A stretch of DNA of 40,725 nt from Lysobacterales bacterium. Lineage in GTDB: Bacteria; Pseudomonadota; Gammaproteobacteria; Xanthomonadales; Wenzhouxiangellaceae. The position numbers and the translations under genes were made by a program. Below the pieces are notes generated by a model. That model was not told where the DNA came from, made no database searches, and worked only from the letters and a program-made list of their open reading frames with translations. This document shows, piece by piece, positions 1-8,090 of this stretch (its first letter is position 1; each line of letters opens with the position of its first letter). The stretch covers positions 1 to 40,725 of the forward strand of contig JAKSCJ010000011.1 of NCBI GenBank assembly GCA_022360675.1, given 5' to 3'.

Positions 1-1368
1 CGCCGCCTGGCCATTCGGGGTGGCTACGCTGGGGATGTTGGTGCCCGTATTGACCGCCACAGCCAGCATTTCGTAGTGATCTTGGGCGATCAAACCATTA
101 TCGAAAGCTTGCTTGATTTCGTTGATGTAGACGGTCGCCACGAACACGTTATCGCTAATCATCGACAAAATGCCATTGGCCGCGAAGAACACCGGCACCT
201 GGGCTTTCGCATCGAGGCTAAACACATAATCGATAATAGGTTTAAACAGATGTTGATCGTGAATCACACCCACAATGGCAAAGAACACAACCAATAATGC
301 GGTGAAGGGCAGTGCCTCGGTGAAGGCTTCGCCCAGATGATGTTCATCGATAATACCGCTAAACGCGGTGGCCAGAACAATCACCGTTAAGCCGATCAGG
401 CCCACAGCGGCTAAGTGGAATAGCAAACCGACCACTAAGAACACCGCAACCAAGGCTTGAACCATGATGGCCGCTTTTTGCTGCAAGGTACGTTTGCGGG
501 CGCGCTCGTCTTCGTAATCACTTAATACAGAGCGTACGTTTTCAGGAATTTGCGCTCCATAGCCAAACCATTTGAATTTCTCGACCACAATAGTGGTGAG
601 CAAACCCATCACAAAGACTGGTGCGGTCACCGGTAACATACGGGTAAAGAATTCACCAAAACCCCAATCCATCACACCAGCAATCAGCAAGTTTTGCGGT
701 TCACCCACTAAAGTCGTTACACCACCCAGTGCAGTACCCACCGCGGCGTGCATCATCAAGTTACGCAGGAAGGCACGGAAATCTTCGAGATCAGTGTGGT
801 GGTCGTGGTGTACGCCATCATCGTCGGCGTGGTCGTGATCGTGGTCAAAGCCCTTGCCCGAGGCTACTCGGTGGAACACAGCAAAGAAACCCACAGCCAC
901 TGCGATAATCACAGCGGTTACCGTTAAGGCATCTAAGAAGGCCGACAATACGGCAGCGGTAAACGCAAAGATTAACGATAATAAAATCTTCGAGCGCACA
1001 CGCAGCAAAATCTTCGCGAAGACAAACAACAGCATGTCTTTCAGGAAGTAAATACCCGCCACCATAAACACCAGCAACAAGATCACATCAAAGTTGGCTT
1101 CGGCTTCGTGCAATACCGTTTCAGGTGAGGTCATCCCCAAGATCACCGCCTGGATCGCCAATAGGCCACCAGGCTGTAAGGGGTAGCATTTCAGCGCCAT
1201 GGCGAGGCAGAAAATGAATTCCAGCACCAAAACCCAACCGGCAAGAAAACCATTGATTTGCCATAAGATCGGATTCAGCACCAAAAACGCGATGATGGTG
1301 AGCTTAAACCAAGTCGCGGAATGCCCTAGAAAATTATGAATAATGGCATTGCCCATGGTTCTGGACAT
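1..1368 (-). CDS. nhaB: Na+/H+ antiporter NhaB (3' end missing)
   Basis: Inner-membrane sodium/proton antiporter that exports Na+ in exchange for H+ and helps pH and salt homeostasis. The 456 residues present read like NhaB from the N-terminus: [12 protein letters not shown], then [17 protein letters not shown], the [15 protein letters not shown] helix, and [15 protein letters not shown], a block strongly conserved in NhaB. A His/Asp-rich cytoplasmic stretch ([17 protein letters not shown]) follows. Known NhaB proteins are a little over 500 residues, so roughly the last 50 codons lie beyond position 1. The start at 1368 is chosen because GGGAG sits 6 bases upstream; a second ATG four codons later lacks this spacing. 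It is divergent from metK. Family assignment is secure; the missing C-terminus is only an edge effect. Confidence 0.93.
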   Translation of the reverse strand, partial: MSRTMGNAIIHNFLGHSATWFKLTIIAFLVLNPILWQINGFLAGWVLVLEFIFCLAMALKCYPLQPGGLLAIQAVILGMTSPETVLHEAEANFDVILLLVFMVAGIYFLKDMLLFVFAKILLRVRSKILLSLIFAFTAAVLSAFLDALTVTAVIIAVAVGFFAVFHRVASGKGFDHDHDHADDDGVHHDHHTDLEDFRAFLRNLMMHAAVGTALGGVTTLVGEPQNLLIAGVMDWGFGEFFTRMLPVTAPVFVMGLLTTIVVEKFKWFGYGAQIPENVRSVLSDYEDERARKRTLQQKAAIMVQALVAVFLVVGLLFHLAAVGLIGLTVIVLATAFSGIIDEHHLGEAFTEALPFTALLVVFFAIVGVIHDQHLFKPIIDYVFSLDAKAQVPVFFAANGILSMISDNVFVATVYINEIKQAFDNGLIAQDHYEMLAVAVNTGTNIPSVATPNGQAA

Positions 1369-1801
1369 ACTAGACTCCCACTGATGAATAAAGACCACCA
1401 CAACCTATCGGTGAAGCAGTGAAGCGCTTGAAAAACCTAATGCTTCGTCGCTGCATTGTGCGAGGCGATTTGCACCCCATCTTGATAGGACAGACTTGCT
1501 TGAAGACGAGCGAGGCTGGTGCCTGACTGTGGTGTGTTGTTGCGATTTTGCAGCCGCCCATTCTAGCCGTACCGAGAGCGCCAAGCCAGCCACAAAGGTG
1601 GTAGCGGGTCGCAAAATAGGCACTATCGGCCCTTTTTGCGGTAACGCTTAAGCGCTAAAAACCCAGTACAAGCGCACTTAGCCAGTGATTTATTCTGTCT
1701 ATCTCACGGCAGATGCAGCAGACCGCTGGCTGGGGTACAATGCCGCGCTAACTGTTATATCTCTTCATCTTTATTAAAGGATAAAAGGCCGGAGCGCCCC
1801 G
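1369..1801. other. Divergent nhaB-metK intergenic region
   Basis: About 430 bases without a convincing gene. It must carry both divergent promoters. A TACAAT at 1736-1741 is a candidate -10 for metK, without a clear -35. On the minus strand TAGAAT near 1560 is a possible -10 for nhaB, which would give nhaB a leader of roughly 190 bases. An inverted repeat with arms CGCAAAA and TTTTGCG lies at about 1611-1638. Small minus-strand reading frames here have no recognisable protein features and I do not call them. Confidence 0.5.
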
Positions 1802-2965
1802 ATGTCGAATTACCTGTTTACCTCTGAATCCGTATCTGAGGGCCATCCCGATAAGATGGCTGATCAGATTTCCGACGCCATCATCGATGCCATTCTCGCT
1901 GACGACGCTGATGCCCGCGTAGCCTGCGAAACCTTCGTTAAGACCGGCATGGCCGTGATTGGTGGTGAAATCACCACCACCGCCAATGTGGACTTCGAAC
2001 AACTGGTGCGCGATGTGATCGTCGATATCGGCTACGACTCCGCCGACGTTGGCTACGATGGCCGTACCTGTGGTGTCTTGAATCTGGTGGGCCAGCAATC
2101 GCCAGATATCGCCATGGGTGTTGATCGCGCCAAGCCTGAAGATCAAGGCGCTGGCGACCAAGGTTTAATGTTTGGCTATGCCAGCAACGAAACCGACGTG
2201 CTCATGCCCGCACCCATTCACTACGCTCACGAGCTGGTGAAAAAGCAATCGGAAGTGCGCAACAACACCGATAACGGCCGTTTATACCTGCGCCCCGACG
2301 CCAAAAGCCAAGTCACTTTCCGCTACGAAAACGACAAGGCCGTAGGCATCGAAGCCGTTGTGCTGTCGACCCAACACAGCCCCGATATCAGCTTAGATCA
2401 GCTACGCGAGATGGTGATGGAAGAAATCATCAAGCCCGTGCTGCCGTCAAGCTGGCTCAGCAACGACACCAAATACCACATTAATCCCACCGGTAACTTC
2501 GTGATTGGCGGCCCTGTGGGCGACGCCGGTCTGACCGGTCGTAAGATCATTGTGGACACCTACGGCGGCATGGCACGCCACGGTGGCGGTGCGTTCTCGG
2601 GCAAAGATCCTTCCAAAGTGGATCGCTCAGCCGCTTACGCGGGTCGTTATGTCGCCAAAAACATCGTGGCGGCAGGCCTGGCCGAACGTTGCGAGATCCA
2701 AGTGTCCTACGCCATCGGCGTAGCTGAGCCCACTTCTATTACCGTAGAAACCTTCGGTACCGAGAAAGTAGGCCGCGATGTGATCGAACAATTAGTGCGT
2801 GAGCACTTCGATCTGCGCCCCTACGGCATCATCAAGATGCTGGACTTAAAGCGCCCCATTTACCGTGCCACCGCGGCCTTTGGCCACATGGGTCGTGAAG
2901 ATCTGAATGTGCCATGGGAAGACACCACTATGGCGGCAACCTTACGCGCTGCTGCTGGCTTATAA
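1802..2965 (+). CDS. metK: S-adenosylmethionine synthetase MetK
   Basis: Makes S-adenosylmethionine from methionine and ATP in the cytoplasm, the entry point of the methyl cycle. It has 387 residues, the usual bacterial length. The N-terminal motif [16 protein letters not shown] supplies the ATP-site His15 and Asp17. [12 protein letters not shown] is the adenosine-binding signature, and [19 protein letters not shown] is the P-loop-like second signature. The protein ends [18 protein letters not shown] lies 8 bases before the ATG. ahcY follows 166 bases downstream on the same strand, with an SAH riboswitch between them, so SAM synthesis and SAH removal are neighbours. A palindrome crosses the stop codon and may limit read-through into ahcY. 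Confidence 0.98.
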   Translation: MSNYLFTSESVSEGHPDKMADQISDAIIDAILADDADARVACETFVKTGMAVIGGEITTTANVDFEQLVRDVIVDIGYDSADVGYDGRTCGVLNLVGQQSPDIAMGVDRAKPEDQGAGDQGLMFGYASNETDVLMPAPIHYAHELVKKQSEVRNNTDNGRLYLRPDAKSQVTFRYENDKAVGIEAVVLSTQHSPDISLDQLREMVMEEIIKPVLPSSWLSNDTKYHINPTGNFVIGGPVGDAGLTGRKIIVDTYGGMARHGGGAFSGKDPSKVDRSAAYAGRYVAKNIVAAGLAERCEIQVSYAIGVAEPTSITVETFGTEKVGRDVIEQLVREHFDLRPYGIIKMLDLKRPIYRATAAFGHMGREDLNVPWEDTTMAATLRAAAGL

Positions 2966-2973
2966 GCCAGCAG
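2952..2973 (+). terminator. Perfect palindrome across the metK stop codon
   Basis: A 22-base perfect palindrome: arm CTGCTGGCT, loop TATA, arm AGCCAGCAG. It contains the metK TAA at 2963-2965 and is followed by TTTCTGT. The stem is strong but the T-tract is poor, so it could be a weak terminator, an RNase-protecting 3' hairpin or an attenuator between metK and ahcY. A second hairpin follows directly, with arms AATGGCGGC (2986-2994) and GCCGTCATT (3003-3011), including one G-T pair. Confidence 0.55.
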
Positions 2974-3033
2974 TTTCTGTGCAGCAATGGCGGCATCACT
3001 AAGCCGTCATTGTGTGCACGGCACAATAGTGGC

Positions 3034-3103
3034 GATTGCCGAGGGGCGCTGCAGCGGATCACCGCGAGGCTCGTGCAATCACGCCAATGTTTCAACGGCG
3101 CCC
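3034..3103 (+). promoter_or_regulatory. SAH riboswitch (ahcY RNA motif)
   Basis: The sequence matches the S-adenosylhomocysteine riboswitch consensus: GAGGGGCGCTGC, then GAGGCTCG, then CAACGGCGCCC. P1 forms from GATTGC plus CGAG (3034-3043) with CTCG (3070-3073) and GCAATC (3075-3080), leaving one bulged base. An inner hairpin forms from GCGG (3054-3057) and CCGC (3062-3065). The pseudoknot pairs GGGCGC (3044-3049) with GCGCCC (3098-3103). The family is known to sit before ahcY and to raise expression when SAH is high. Its position in the metK-ahcY gap also argues that ahcY starts at 3132, not in the open frame running through the riboswitch. Confidence 0.93.
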
Positions 3104-3121
3104 ATTCGTTCACCCGAATGG
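3102..3121 (+). promoter_or_regulatory. Hairpin covering the ahcY ribosome binding site (expression platform)
   Basis: CCATTCG (3102-3108) pairs perfectly with CGAATGG (3115-3121). The last two bases of the 3' arm are the first two of the Shine-Dalgarno GGAG (3120-3123). The first two bases of the 5' arm (3102-3103) also belong to the riboswitch pseudoknot strand. Pseudoknot formation on SAH binding would therefore shorten this hairpin. The pairing is read directly; the switching mechanism is inference. Confidence 0.6.
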
Positions 3122-3131
3122 AGACAACCCA

Positions 3132-4550
3132 ATGAGTGCTGTTATGCAAGACGCTAAGCAACAAGACTTCCACGTTGCCGACTTAAGTCAGGCCGCCTGG
3201 GGTCATAAAGAAATTCGTATCGCCGAGACCGAAATGCCCGGTCTGGTGTCTATTCGTGAAGAGTTTGGTGATGAAAAACCGCTGAAAGGCGCGCGCATTG
3301 CCGGTTCTTTGCACATGACCATCCAAACCGCCGTACTCATCGAAACGCTGGTGGCTTTGGGTGCAGAAGTTCGCTGGGCTTCATGCAACATCTTCTCAAC
3401 CCAAGATCACGCGGCCGCAGCCATTGCTGATCAAGACATTCCGGTTTTCGCATTTAAAGGCGAAAGCTTGGAAGAGTACTGGGACTTCACCCACCGTATT
3501 TTCCAATGGGAAGATGGTGAAACCGCCAATATGATTCTCGACGACGGCGGCGATGCCACTTTGCTGCTGTACTTGGGTGCCCAAGCTGAGAAAGATCCCA
3601 GCGTTTTGGACAACCCCCAAAGCGAAGAAGAAACCTTCTTGTTTGCTGCTATCCGCAAGCGTTTGGAAAGCGATCACGGCTGGTACACCAAAGCGCTGGC
3701 CAGCATCCAAGGTGTAACCGAAGAAACCACCACAGGTGTGAAGCGTTTATACCAAATGCAAAAAGACGGCACCCTGCCGTTCCCCGCCATTAACGTGAAT
3801 GATTCAGTCACCAAGTCAAAATTCGACAACCTGTACGGTTGCCGTGAGTCTTTGGTCGACGGTATCAAACGCGCTACCGACGTGATGATCGCCGGTAAAG
3901 TGGCCGTGGTTGCCGGTTACGGCGATGTGGGTAAAGGTTGTGCACAATCGCTGCGCGGCTTAGGTGCCACCGTATGGGTCACCGAGATCGATCCCATCTG
4001 CGCGCTGCAAGCGGCGATGGAAGGCTACCGTGTCGTCACCATGGAAGATGCAGCCAGCCAAGGCGATATCTTCGTGACTGCTACCGGTAACTACAATGTG
4101 ATCACCCACGATCACATGGTGCAAATGAAGAACGAAGCCATCGTTTGCAACATCGGTCACTTCGACAACGAAATCGAAGTCGCCGCGATGCGCCAATACG
4201 CTTGGGAAAACATCAAAGCTCAAGTCGATCACATCACCTTACCCAGCGGCAACAAGATCATCCTGCTGGCCGAAGGCCGTTTGGTGAATCTGGGTTGTGC
4301 CACCGGCCACCCCAGCTTCGTGATGTCCAACTCGTTCACCAACCAAGTGTTGGCACAAATCGAGCTGTGGGGTCGCGGTGACCAATACCAAAACGAAGTG
4401 TACGTACTGCCCAAACATCTGGACGAAAAAGTGGCACGCCTGCACTTAGATCGCATTGGCGCGAACTTGACCCGCCTGAGCGAAGAGCAAGCCAGCTACA
4501 TCAGCGTTAGCCAAGACGGCCCCTACAAGCCCGATCACTACCGCTACTAA
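3132..4550 (+). CDS. ahcY: Adenosylhomocysteinase AhcY
   Basis: NAD-dependent S-adenosylhomocysteine hydrolase. It splits SAH into homocysteine and adenosine and relieves product inhibition of methyltransferases. It has 472 residues, typical of proteobacterial AhcY. The Rossmann motif [18 protein letters not shown] lies near residues 261-278. [22 protein letters not shown] and the C-terminus PYKPDHYRY are hallmark blocks; the C-terminal Lys and Tyr contribute to the neighbouring subunit's NAD site. I chose ATG 3132 because GGAG (3120-3123) is well placed and the 32 codons upstream are occupied by the SAH riboswitch. Control is therefore probably by SAH at the level of translation. A strong terminator follows at 4621. 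Confidence 0.98.
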   Translation: MSAVMQDAKQQDFHVADLSQAAWGHKEIRIAETEMPGLVSIREEFGDEKPLKGARIAGSLHMTIQTAVLIETLVALGAEVRWASCNIFSTQDHAAAAIADQDIPVFAFKGESLEEYWDFTHRIFQWEDGETANMILDDGGDATLLLYLGAQAEKDPSVLDNPQSEEETFLFAAIRKRLESDHGWYTKALASIQGVTEETTTGVKRLYQMQKDGTLPFPAINVNDSVTKSKFDNLYGCRESLVDGIKRATDVMIAGKVAVVAGYGDVGKGCAQSLRGLGATVWVTEIDPICALQAAMEGYRVVTMEDAASQGDIFVTATGNYNVITHDHMVQMKNEAIVCNIGHFDNEIEVAAMRQYAWENIKAQVDHITLPSGNKIILLAEGRLVNLGCATGHPSFVMSNSFTNQVLAQIELWGRGDQYQNEVYVLPKHLDEKVARLHLDRIGANLTRLSEEQASYISVSQDGPYKPDHYRY

Positions 4551-4620
4551 TTGTTGCTGACTTCACGGTTACTGACTTCTTGCCGGGCTACCCAAGTAGC
4601 TCAAAGGCAGTAAAGCTGAT

Positions 4621-4655
4621 AAGAGCGGCGCTACTTCCAAGCGCCGCTCTTGTTT
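4621..4655 (+). terminator. Rho-independent terminator after ahcY
   Basis: A perfect 12-bp stem, AAGAGCGGCGCT (4621-4632) with AGCGCCGCTCTT (4640-4651), a 7-base loop and TTGTTT. It ends the metK-ahcY transcription unit and leaves metF with its own promoter. Confidence 0.9.
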
Positions 4656-4783
4656 AACCGCTAACTTTTTAAAGTCCAAGCATCACTCAGCTTGGCAAGC
4701 GCTTAGTAGCAGGATGCTCACTAACCCGCTGTTTTATCGATAGCCGCGCCATAGGCGCTTTGGCTCAGCTGGGGAGGCTCACC

Positions 4784-5665
4784 ATGGATACCACATTTAG
4801 TTTTGAAGTTTTTCCACCGCGCGACGAAGCCCAGAACCTGATTCTGGAATCGACCCTGGAAAAACTAGCCGCGCTACACCCCGCCTATATTTCGGTTACC
4901 TTCGGGGCCGGTGGCTCCACGCTTGATCGCACCCGCGAAACGGTACTAGATATCCAAAAACGCTTTGGTATCGATAGCGTTCCCCATCTTTCGTGCATGG
5001 CCAGCGAGGCCATTATTAATCAGTTGCTAGAAACCTATCGCCACGCCGGTGTTAAACGTTTGGTGGTGCTGCGCGGCGATCAGCCTGAAGGGGTACAACA
5101 TCCCGGCCCATTTCGTCACGCCAACGATTTAGTTCAGCATATTCGCCAACGTTTTGGCGATGCCTTTCATATTGAAGTGGCCTGCTATCCCGAATTTCAC
5201 CCCGAATCGATCTCGCCACAAAGTGAGTTAGATTTCTTCAAACAGAAGGTGGATGCCGGTGCCAATGGTGCCATTACGCAGTATTTCTTTAATACCGATA
5301 GCTACTTCCGTTATCTTGAAGACTGCCAACGCCTGGGCATCAATATTCCCATCATTCCGGGCATCATGCCCATCACCAACTACGAGCGCTTAGCCCGTTT
5401 CTCTGACTTATGCGGCGCTGAAATTCCCCAATGGATTCGCCGTCGCTTGATCGGTTATGGCGATGATGGCGCATCGATTCGTGCGTTTGGTGAAGAGGTG
5501 ATCACCCGCCTGTGCGAACAATTACTGCAAGGCGGCGCTCCGGGCCTGCACTTCTATACCCTGAATCGGGCCAACGCCACCTTGAAGATCTGGCGTAACT
5601 TAAGCCTTAGCCATAAAAAAAGCAGCTTTGTGCAAACCCTCACCAAGAGCCTACTGTTTTCTTAA
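4784..5665 (+). CDS. metF: 5,10-methylenetetrahydrofolate reductase MetF
   Basis: FAD-dependent reduction of methylene-THF to methyl-THF, the methyl donor for remethylating homocysteine to methionine. It has 293 residues, about the length of E. coli MetF. The N-terminus FSFEVFPPRDEA carries the catalytic Glu. TFGAGGSTLDRTRE, LRGDQPEG, DAGANGAITQYFFN and IPIIPGIMPITN follow in family order. ATG 4784 is preceded by GGGGAGG at 6 bases; an in-frame TTG at 4760 is rejected because that ribosome binding site would lie inside the reading frame. Next to metK and ahcY, it completes a methyl-cycle neighbourhood. A small hairpin with arms CCAAGC and GCTTGG lies upstream at 4676-4695; I see no SAM riboswitch or clear MetJ boxes. 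Confidence 0.96.
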   Translation: MDTTFSFEVFPPRDEAQNLILESTLEKLAALHPAYISVTFGAGGSTLDRTRETVLDIQKRFGIDSVPHLSCMASEAIINQLLETYRHAGVKRLVVLRGDQPEGVQHPGPFRHANDLVQHIRQRFGDAFHIEVACYPEFHPESISPQSELDFFKQKVDAGANGAITQYFFNTDSYFRYLEDCQRLGINIPIIPGIMPITNYERLARFSDLCGAEIPQWIRRRLIGYGDDGASIRAFGEEVITRLCEQLLQGGAPGLHFYTLNRANATLKIWRNLSLSHKKSSFVQTLTKSLLFS

Positions 5666-5732
5666 GCAAAAGCCATCTCGGTTCGTTGAGCACAAACAGC
5701 AGGCTCAGCACGCGCACAAGCAATAGCATTCA

Positions 5733-5765
5733 ACAACGGCACCCCAGTGGTGCCGTTGTGCGTTT
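5733..5765 (+). terminator. Probable terminator after metF
   Basis: Stem ACAACGGCACC with GGTGCCGTTGT (5733-5743 and 5749-5759), a 5-base loop, then GCGTTTTA. The stem is strong and the T-run short. Confidence 0.7.
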
Positions 5766-5804
5766 TAGGGAGCTTAAATATGGGGTCGGCACCCTTTTGA
5801 ATAC

Positions 5805-5855
5805 ATTTGCATACAAATAGATATATTTGACTGCAATAATATTTTTTGATATACA
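5805..5855 (+). promoter_or_regulatory. Promoter of the PspA/flotillin cluster
   Basis: TTGACT (5827-5832) and TATACA (5850-5855) are separated by exactly 17 bases in an AT-rich stretch, a good sigma-70-type match. Just upstream is the inverted repeat ATTTG-CATA-CAAAT (5805-5818), a possible operator for the RHH-like product of the first gene. Transcription would start near 5862, which excludes translation from an in-frame start at 5827. Confidence 0.5.
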
Positions 5856-5886
5856 TAAAGCACACAAGTTATTCGTTTGTAGTCCA

Positions 5887-6390
5887 ATGCCCGATAAAAC
5901 CACATCGCTCAGCGTTCGAGTTAGTGATGAAGACGCCGAATTTCTCGCCCGTTTAAGCGTGCCCGAAGCACGTAATCACAGCGATAAGCTCAGGCATATC
6001 ATCGCCCAGTCCAGGCAACGGCAAGCGGGTTTACACGATTACCCAGCCGCTCTGGAAATGATGCGCGAGTTATTCGATGCCGTGCAGCAACGCTTACGCA
6101 ATCAAGAGCGGCAACAAGAGGCACATTCGGAACTGTTGGCCCATTCCTTTGAATGGCTCAGCGATTTGGCCGCGTTTATGTTGTCGGGCACCGATCAAGA
6201 GGCCGACAGCGAGCAAGAAATTACTTTAGAAACACTAGAGGCCGGTGTGGCAGACCGGATGTTTCGTATGATGGATCAACTACTTAGGCTGGGTGTTACG
6301 CCCGAAAGCCCGTGCTACGATCCCGACATCATCAATCGTCATCTGCCCAAGGTATTGTCGTTAGCAAAGATTATTGAAAAGACCCGATAG
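5887..6390 (+). CDS. Uncharacterised protein with ribbon-helix-helix-like N-terminus
   Basis: A 167-residue protein whose family I do not recognise. The first 45 residues (TTSLSVRVSDEDAEFL, then HSDKLRHIIAQSR) look like a ribbon-helix-helix fold: a beta strand, a helix, then a helix opening with a Ser/Asp cap. The rest is helical, rich in Gln, Glu and Arg (QQRLRNQERQQEA), and probably a coiled coil or dimerisation domain. It lies 8 bases before the pspA-like gene, whose ribosome binding site overlaps this gene's TAG, so the two are likely co-transcribed. The start at 5887 lies downstream of the predicted promoter; its ribosome binding site is weak. Inference: an autoregulator or a partner of the PspA protein. 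Confidence 0.7.
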   Translation: MPDKTTSLSVRVSDEDAEFLARLSVPEARNHSDKLRHIIAQSRQRQAGLHDYPAALEMMRELFDAVQQRLRNQERQQEAHSELLAHSFEWLSDLAAFMLSGTDQEADSEQEITLETLEAGVADRMFRMMDQLLRLGVTPESPCYDPDIINRHLPKVLSLAKIIEKTR

Positions 6391-6398
6391 GAGGCGTT

Positions 6399-7064
6399 AT
6401 GAGCGAATCGTTCGCAAGTCGAGTTAGCCGTTTAGTCAGTGGTGGCTTCAATGCCATGATCGATGCCGTAGAAAACGCCTCGCCAGAAATCGTCATGGAG
6501 CAAGCCATTCGCGAGATGGACCAAGCCGTTGCCGATATCCGCAGCGAGCTAGGACAAGTGGTGGCTAACAAGCATCGCGCCAATAAAAAACTGTTAGAAG
6601 ACAACGATCGCCACGAGCAACTCTCGGCACAAATTAAAGTGGCCGTAGATCAAAAGCGCGACGATCTAGCCGCAGCCGCCATCAGTCGGCAAATGGATAT
6701 CGAGGCACAAATTCCCGTATTAGAAGCCGCGGTACTTGATGCTTCCGATAAAGAAAAGGAGCTGGAATCCTATATCAACGCACTTAAAGCCAAGCAACGC
6801 GATATGCGTGCCGAGCTTCAGCGTTATCAAAGCAGTAAAAAAGCCGAACAGAGCACGATTTCAACGAGCGCCAACAGCGGTAATGATCAGGCCGACAAAG
6901 CCACCCAGGCATTTGAGCGCGCCATGGGCCAGGCCACTAATCTACCCTCGGGCCTTCATCACGGCGGCGACGACGCCAAACTGGCCGAGCTGGAAAAACT
7001 GGCCCGCGATAACCGGGTACAAGAACGCTTAGCGGCCATTAAAACCCGCCACAAAGACAGCTAA
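6399..7064 (+). CDS. PspA/IM30 family protein
   Basis: A 221-residue phage-shock-protein-A-like coiled-coil protein. The family binds the inner leaflet of the stressed inner membrane and forms ESCRT-III-like assemblies. The pattern is typical: a short amphipathic N-terminus (FASRVSRLVSGGFNAMIDAVENASPEIVMEQAIREMDQAVADIR in the family layout), then a long helical region with heptads through about residue 145. A low-complexity linker (STISTSANSGNDQ) precedes the C-terminal helix, which ends RVQERLAAIKTRHKDS. AGGAGG at 6389-6394 gives an excellent ribosome binding site. With YqiJ and YqiK downstream it belongs to the YqiJK-associated branch rather than the classical pspABC operon; no pspB, pspC or pspF is nearby. 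Confidence 0.88.
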   Translation: MSESFASRVSRLVSGGFNAMIDAVENASPEIVMEQAIREMDQAVADIRSELGQVVANKHRANKKLLEDNDRHEQLSAQIKVAVDQKRDDLAAAAISRQMDIEAQIPVLEAAVLDASDKEKELESYINALKAKQRDMRAELQRYQSSKKAEQSTISTSANSGNDQADKATQAFERAMGQATNLPSGLHHGGDDAKLAELEKLARDNRVQERLAAIKTRHKDS

Positions 7065-7193
7065 ATTAATGGCGCAGAATGGTAATGGTGCAGAATGGGC
7101 GCTTTTAGAGACGCCTCAATGACACGGAGCATACCCAAACCAGTCCGCTTTTGAGATCATCCACCACACAATAACAATCACGGGGAGCACTGC

Positions 7194-7856
7194 ATGTGGC
7201 ATTTTCTGGGATTATCCAGTAACTGGCCTTTTTCCAGCGCGCTGGCAATCATGTTGATTTTTGCCCTCATCGAAGGGGTGAGCACGCTGATAGGCGCTGG
7301 CTTATCGCAGTTTGTCGATGCGCTCTTGCCCGATTTAGATGTGGACATGGATGCCGACTTCAGCGATCCATCAGCCACGGTTAAATTCCTCAGCTGGCTG
7401 CGCTTTGGCGAAGTACCCGCCATTGTTTGCTTTATTGTGTTTTTAACCGTGTTTGGTCTGTTAGGTTTGGCGTTTCAAGCCAGCATGCTGTCGATCCTCG
7501 GCACGCTGTTGCCGCCTTGGCTGGCTGCGGCTTTGGTGTTAGTGGTGACTTTGCCCGTAGTCAGCATCATGAACCGACTCATTGCCAAAATTATTCCCAA
7601 AGACGAAACCCAAGTGGTTTCAGCCAATAGCTTTGTCGGGCGCGTGGCCTACATTACTCTGGGCGAGGCCACTTTAGGCTCGCCCACTCAAGCCAAGGTG
7701 AAAGACCGCTACGGCCATACCCATTATGTGATGATCGAACCCGATCATAGCGATACCACCCTCAAACCCGGCGACGAATTACTCATCACCGAACATCACG
7801 GTAGTGTGTATCGCGCCATCGTCAATCCCAACCATTCATTAAGTGAAAATCATTAA
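7194..7856 (+). CDS. yqiJ: YqiJ family (NfeD-like, OB-fold) membrane protein
   Basis: A 220-residue inner-membrane protein of the DUF1449/YqiJ type. Several hydrophobic segments occupy roughly residues 14-38, 76-98 and 102-125. A C-terminal soluble domain of about 80 residues follows (NSFVGRVAYITLGEATLGSPTQAKV, then LKPGDELLITEHHGSVYRAI) and looks like the NfeD OB fold. NfeD-like proteins act as partners of flotillins and stomatins. The flotillin gene follows 234 bases downstream, the same order as E. coli yqiJ-yqiK. GGGGAG lies 6 bases before the ATG. Likely role: inner-membrane partner that helps organise the flotillin in microdomains. Confidence 0.88.
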   Translation: MWHFLGLSSNWPFSSALAIMLIFALIEGVSTLIGAGLSQFVDALLPDLDVDMDADFSDPSATVKFLSWLRFGEVPAIVCFIVFLTVFGLLGLAFQASMLSILGTLLPPWLAAALVLVVTLPVVSIMNRLIAKIIPKDETQVVSANSFVGRVAYITLGEATLGSPTQAKVKDRYGHTHYVMIEPDHSDTTLKPGDELLITEHHGSVYRAIVNPNHSLSENH

Positions 7857-8090
7857 TTTCATTCAATCGGGCCCGATTTCATCAAGCGGAAAAACCAACT
7901 TGCTTTAATCAAACCGACAAACGGTATCGATAGCCATCAACGGGTATCGATCACTTAAAAAAACGTGCTGCATACAGCACAACAAATACAACACCAGCAG
8001 CAACACTTAAACTTCTACGCTTAAAAAATAAAAAAACGTTCAACACAGTGCCGTCCCCCCGCGGTACGCCTGTGAATTCAAGGAGCCTGC
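7857..8090 (+). promoter_or_regulatory. yqiJ-yqiK intergenic region with direct repeat and hairpin
   Basis: It contains a 9-base direct repeat GGTATCGAT at 7923-7931 and 7943-7951, spaced almost two helical turns apart. A hairpin follows with arms GTGCTG (7965-7970) and CAGCAC (7975-7980). The rest is A-rich. The repeat could be an operator for a separate flotillin promoter; no clear -10/-35 pair was found. Confidence 0.3.

Noticed and set aside
1748-2161. Minus-strand 137-residue open frame inside metK
   Set aside because: It is a complement of a well-supported gene and has no recognisable features.
3036-3131. In-frame extension of ahcY to 3036
   Set aside because: These bases form the SAH riboswitch, and a proper ribosome binding site precedes 3132.
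4656-4783. SAM riboswitch or MetJ box before metF
   Set aside because: Only a small hairpin is visible, with no consensus match.
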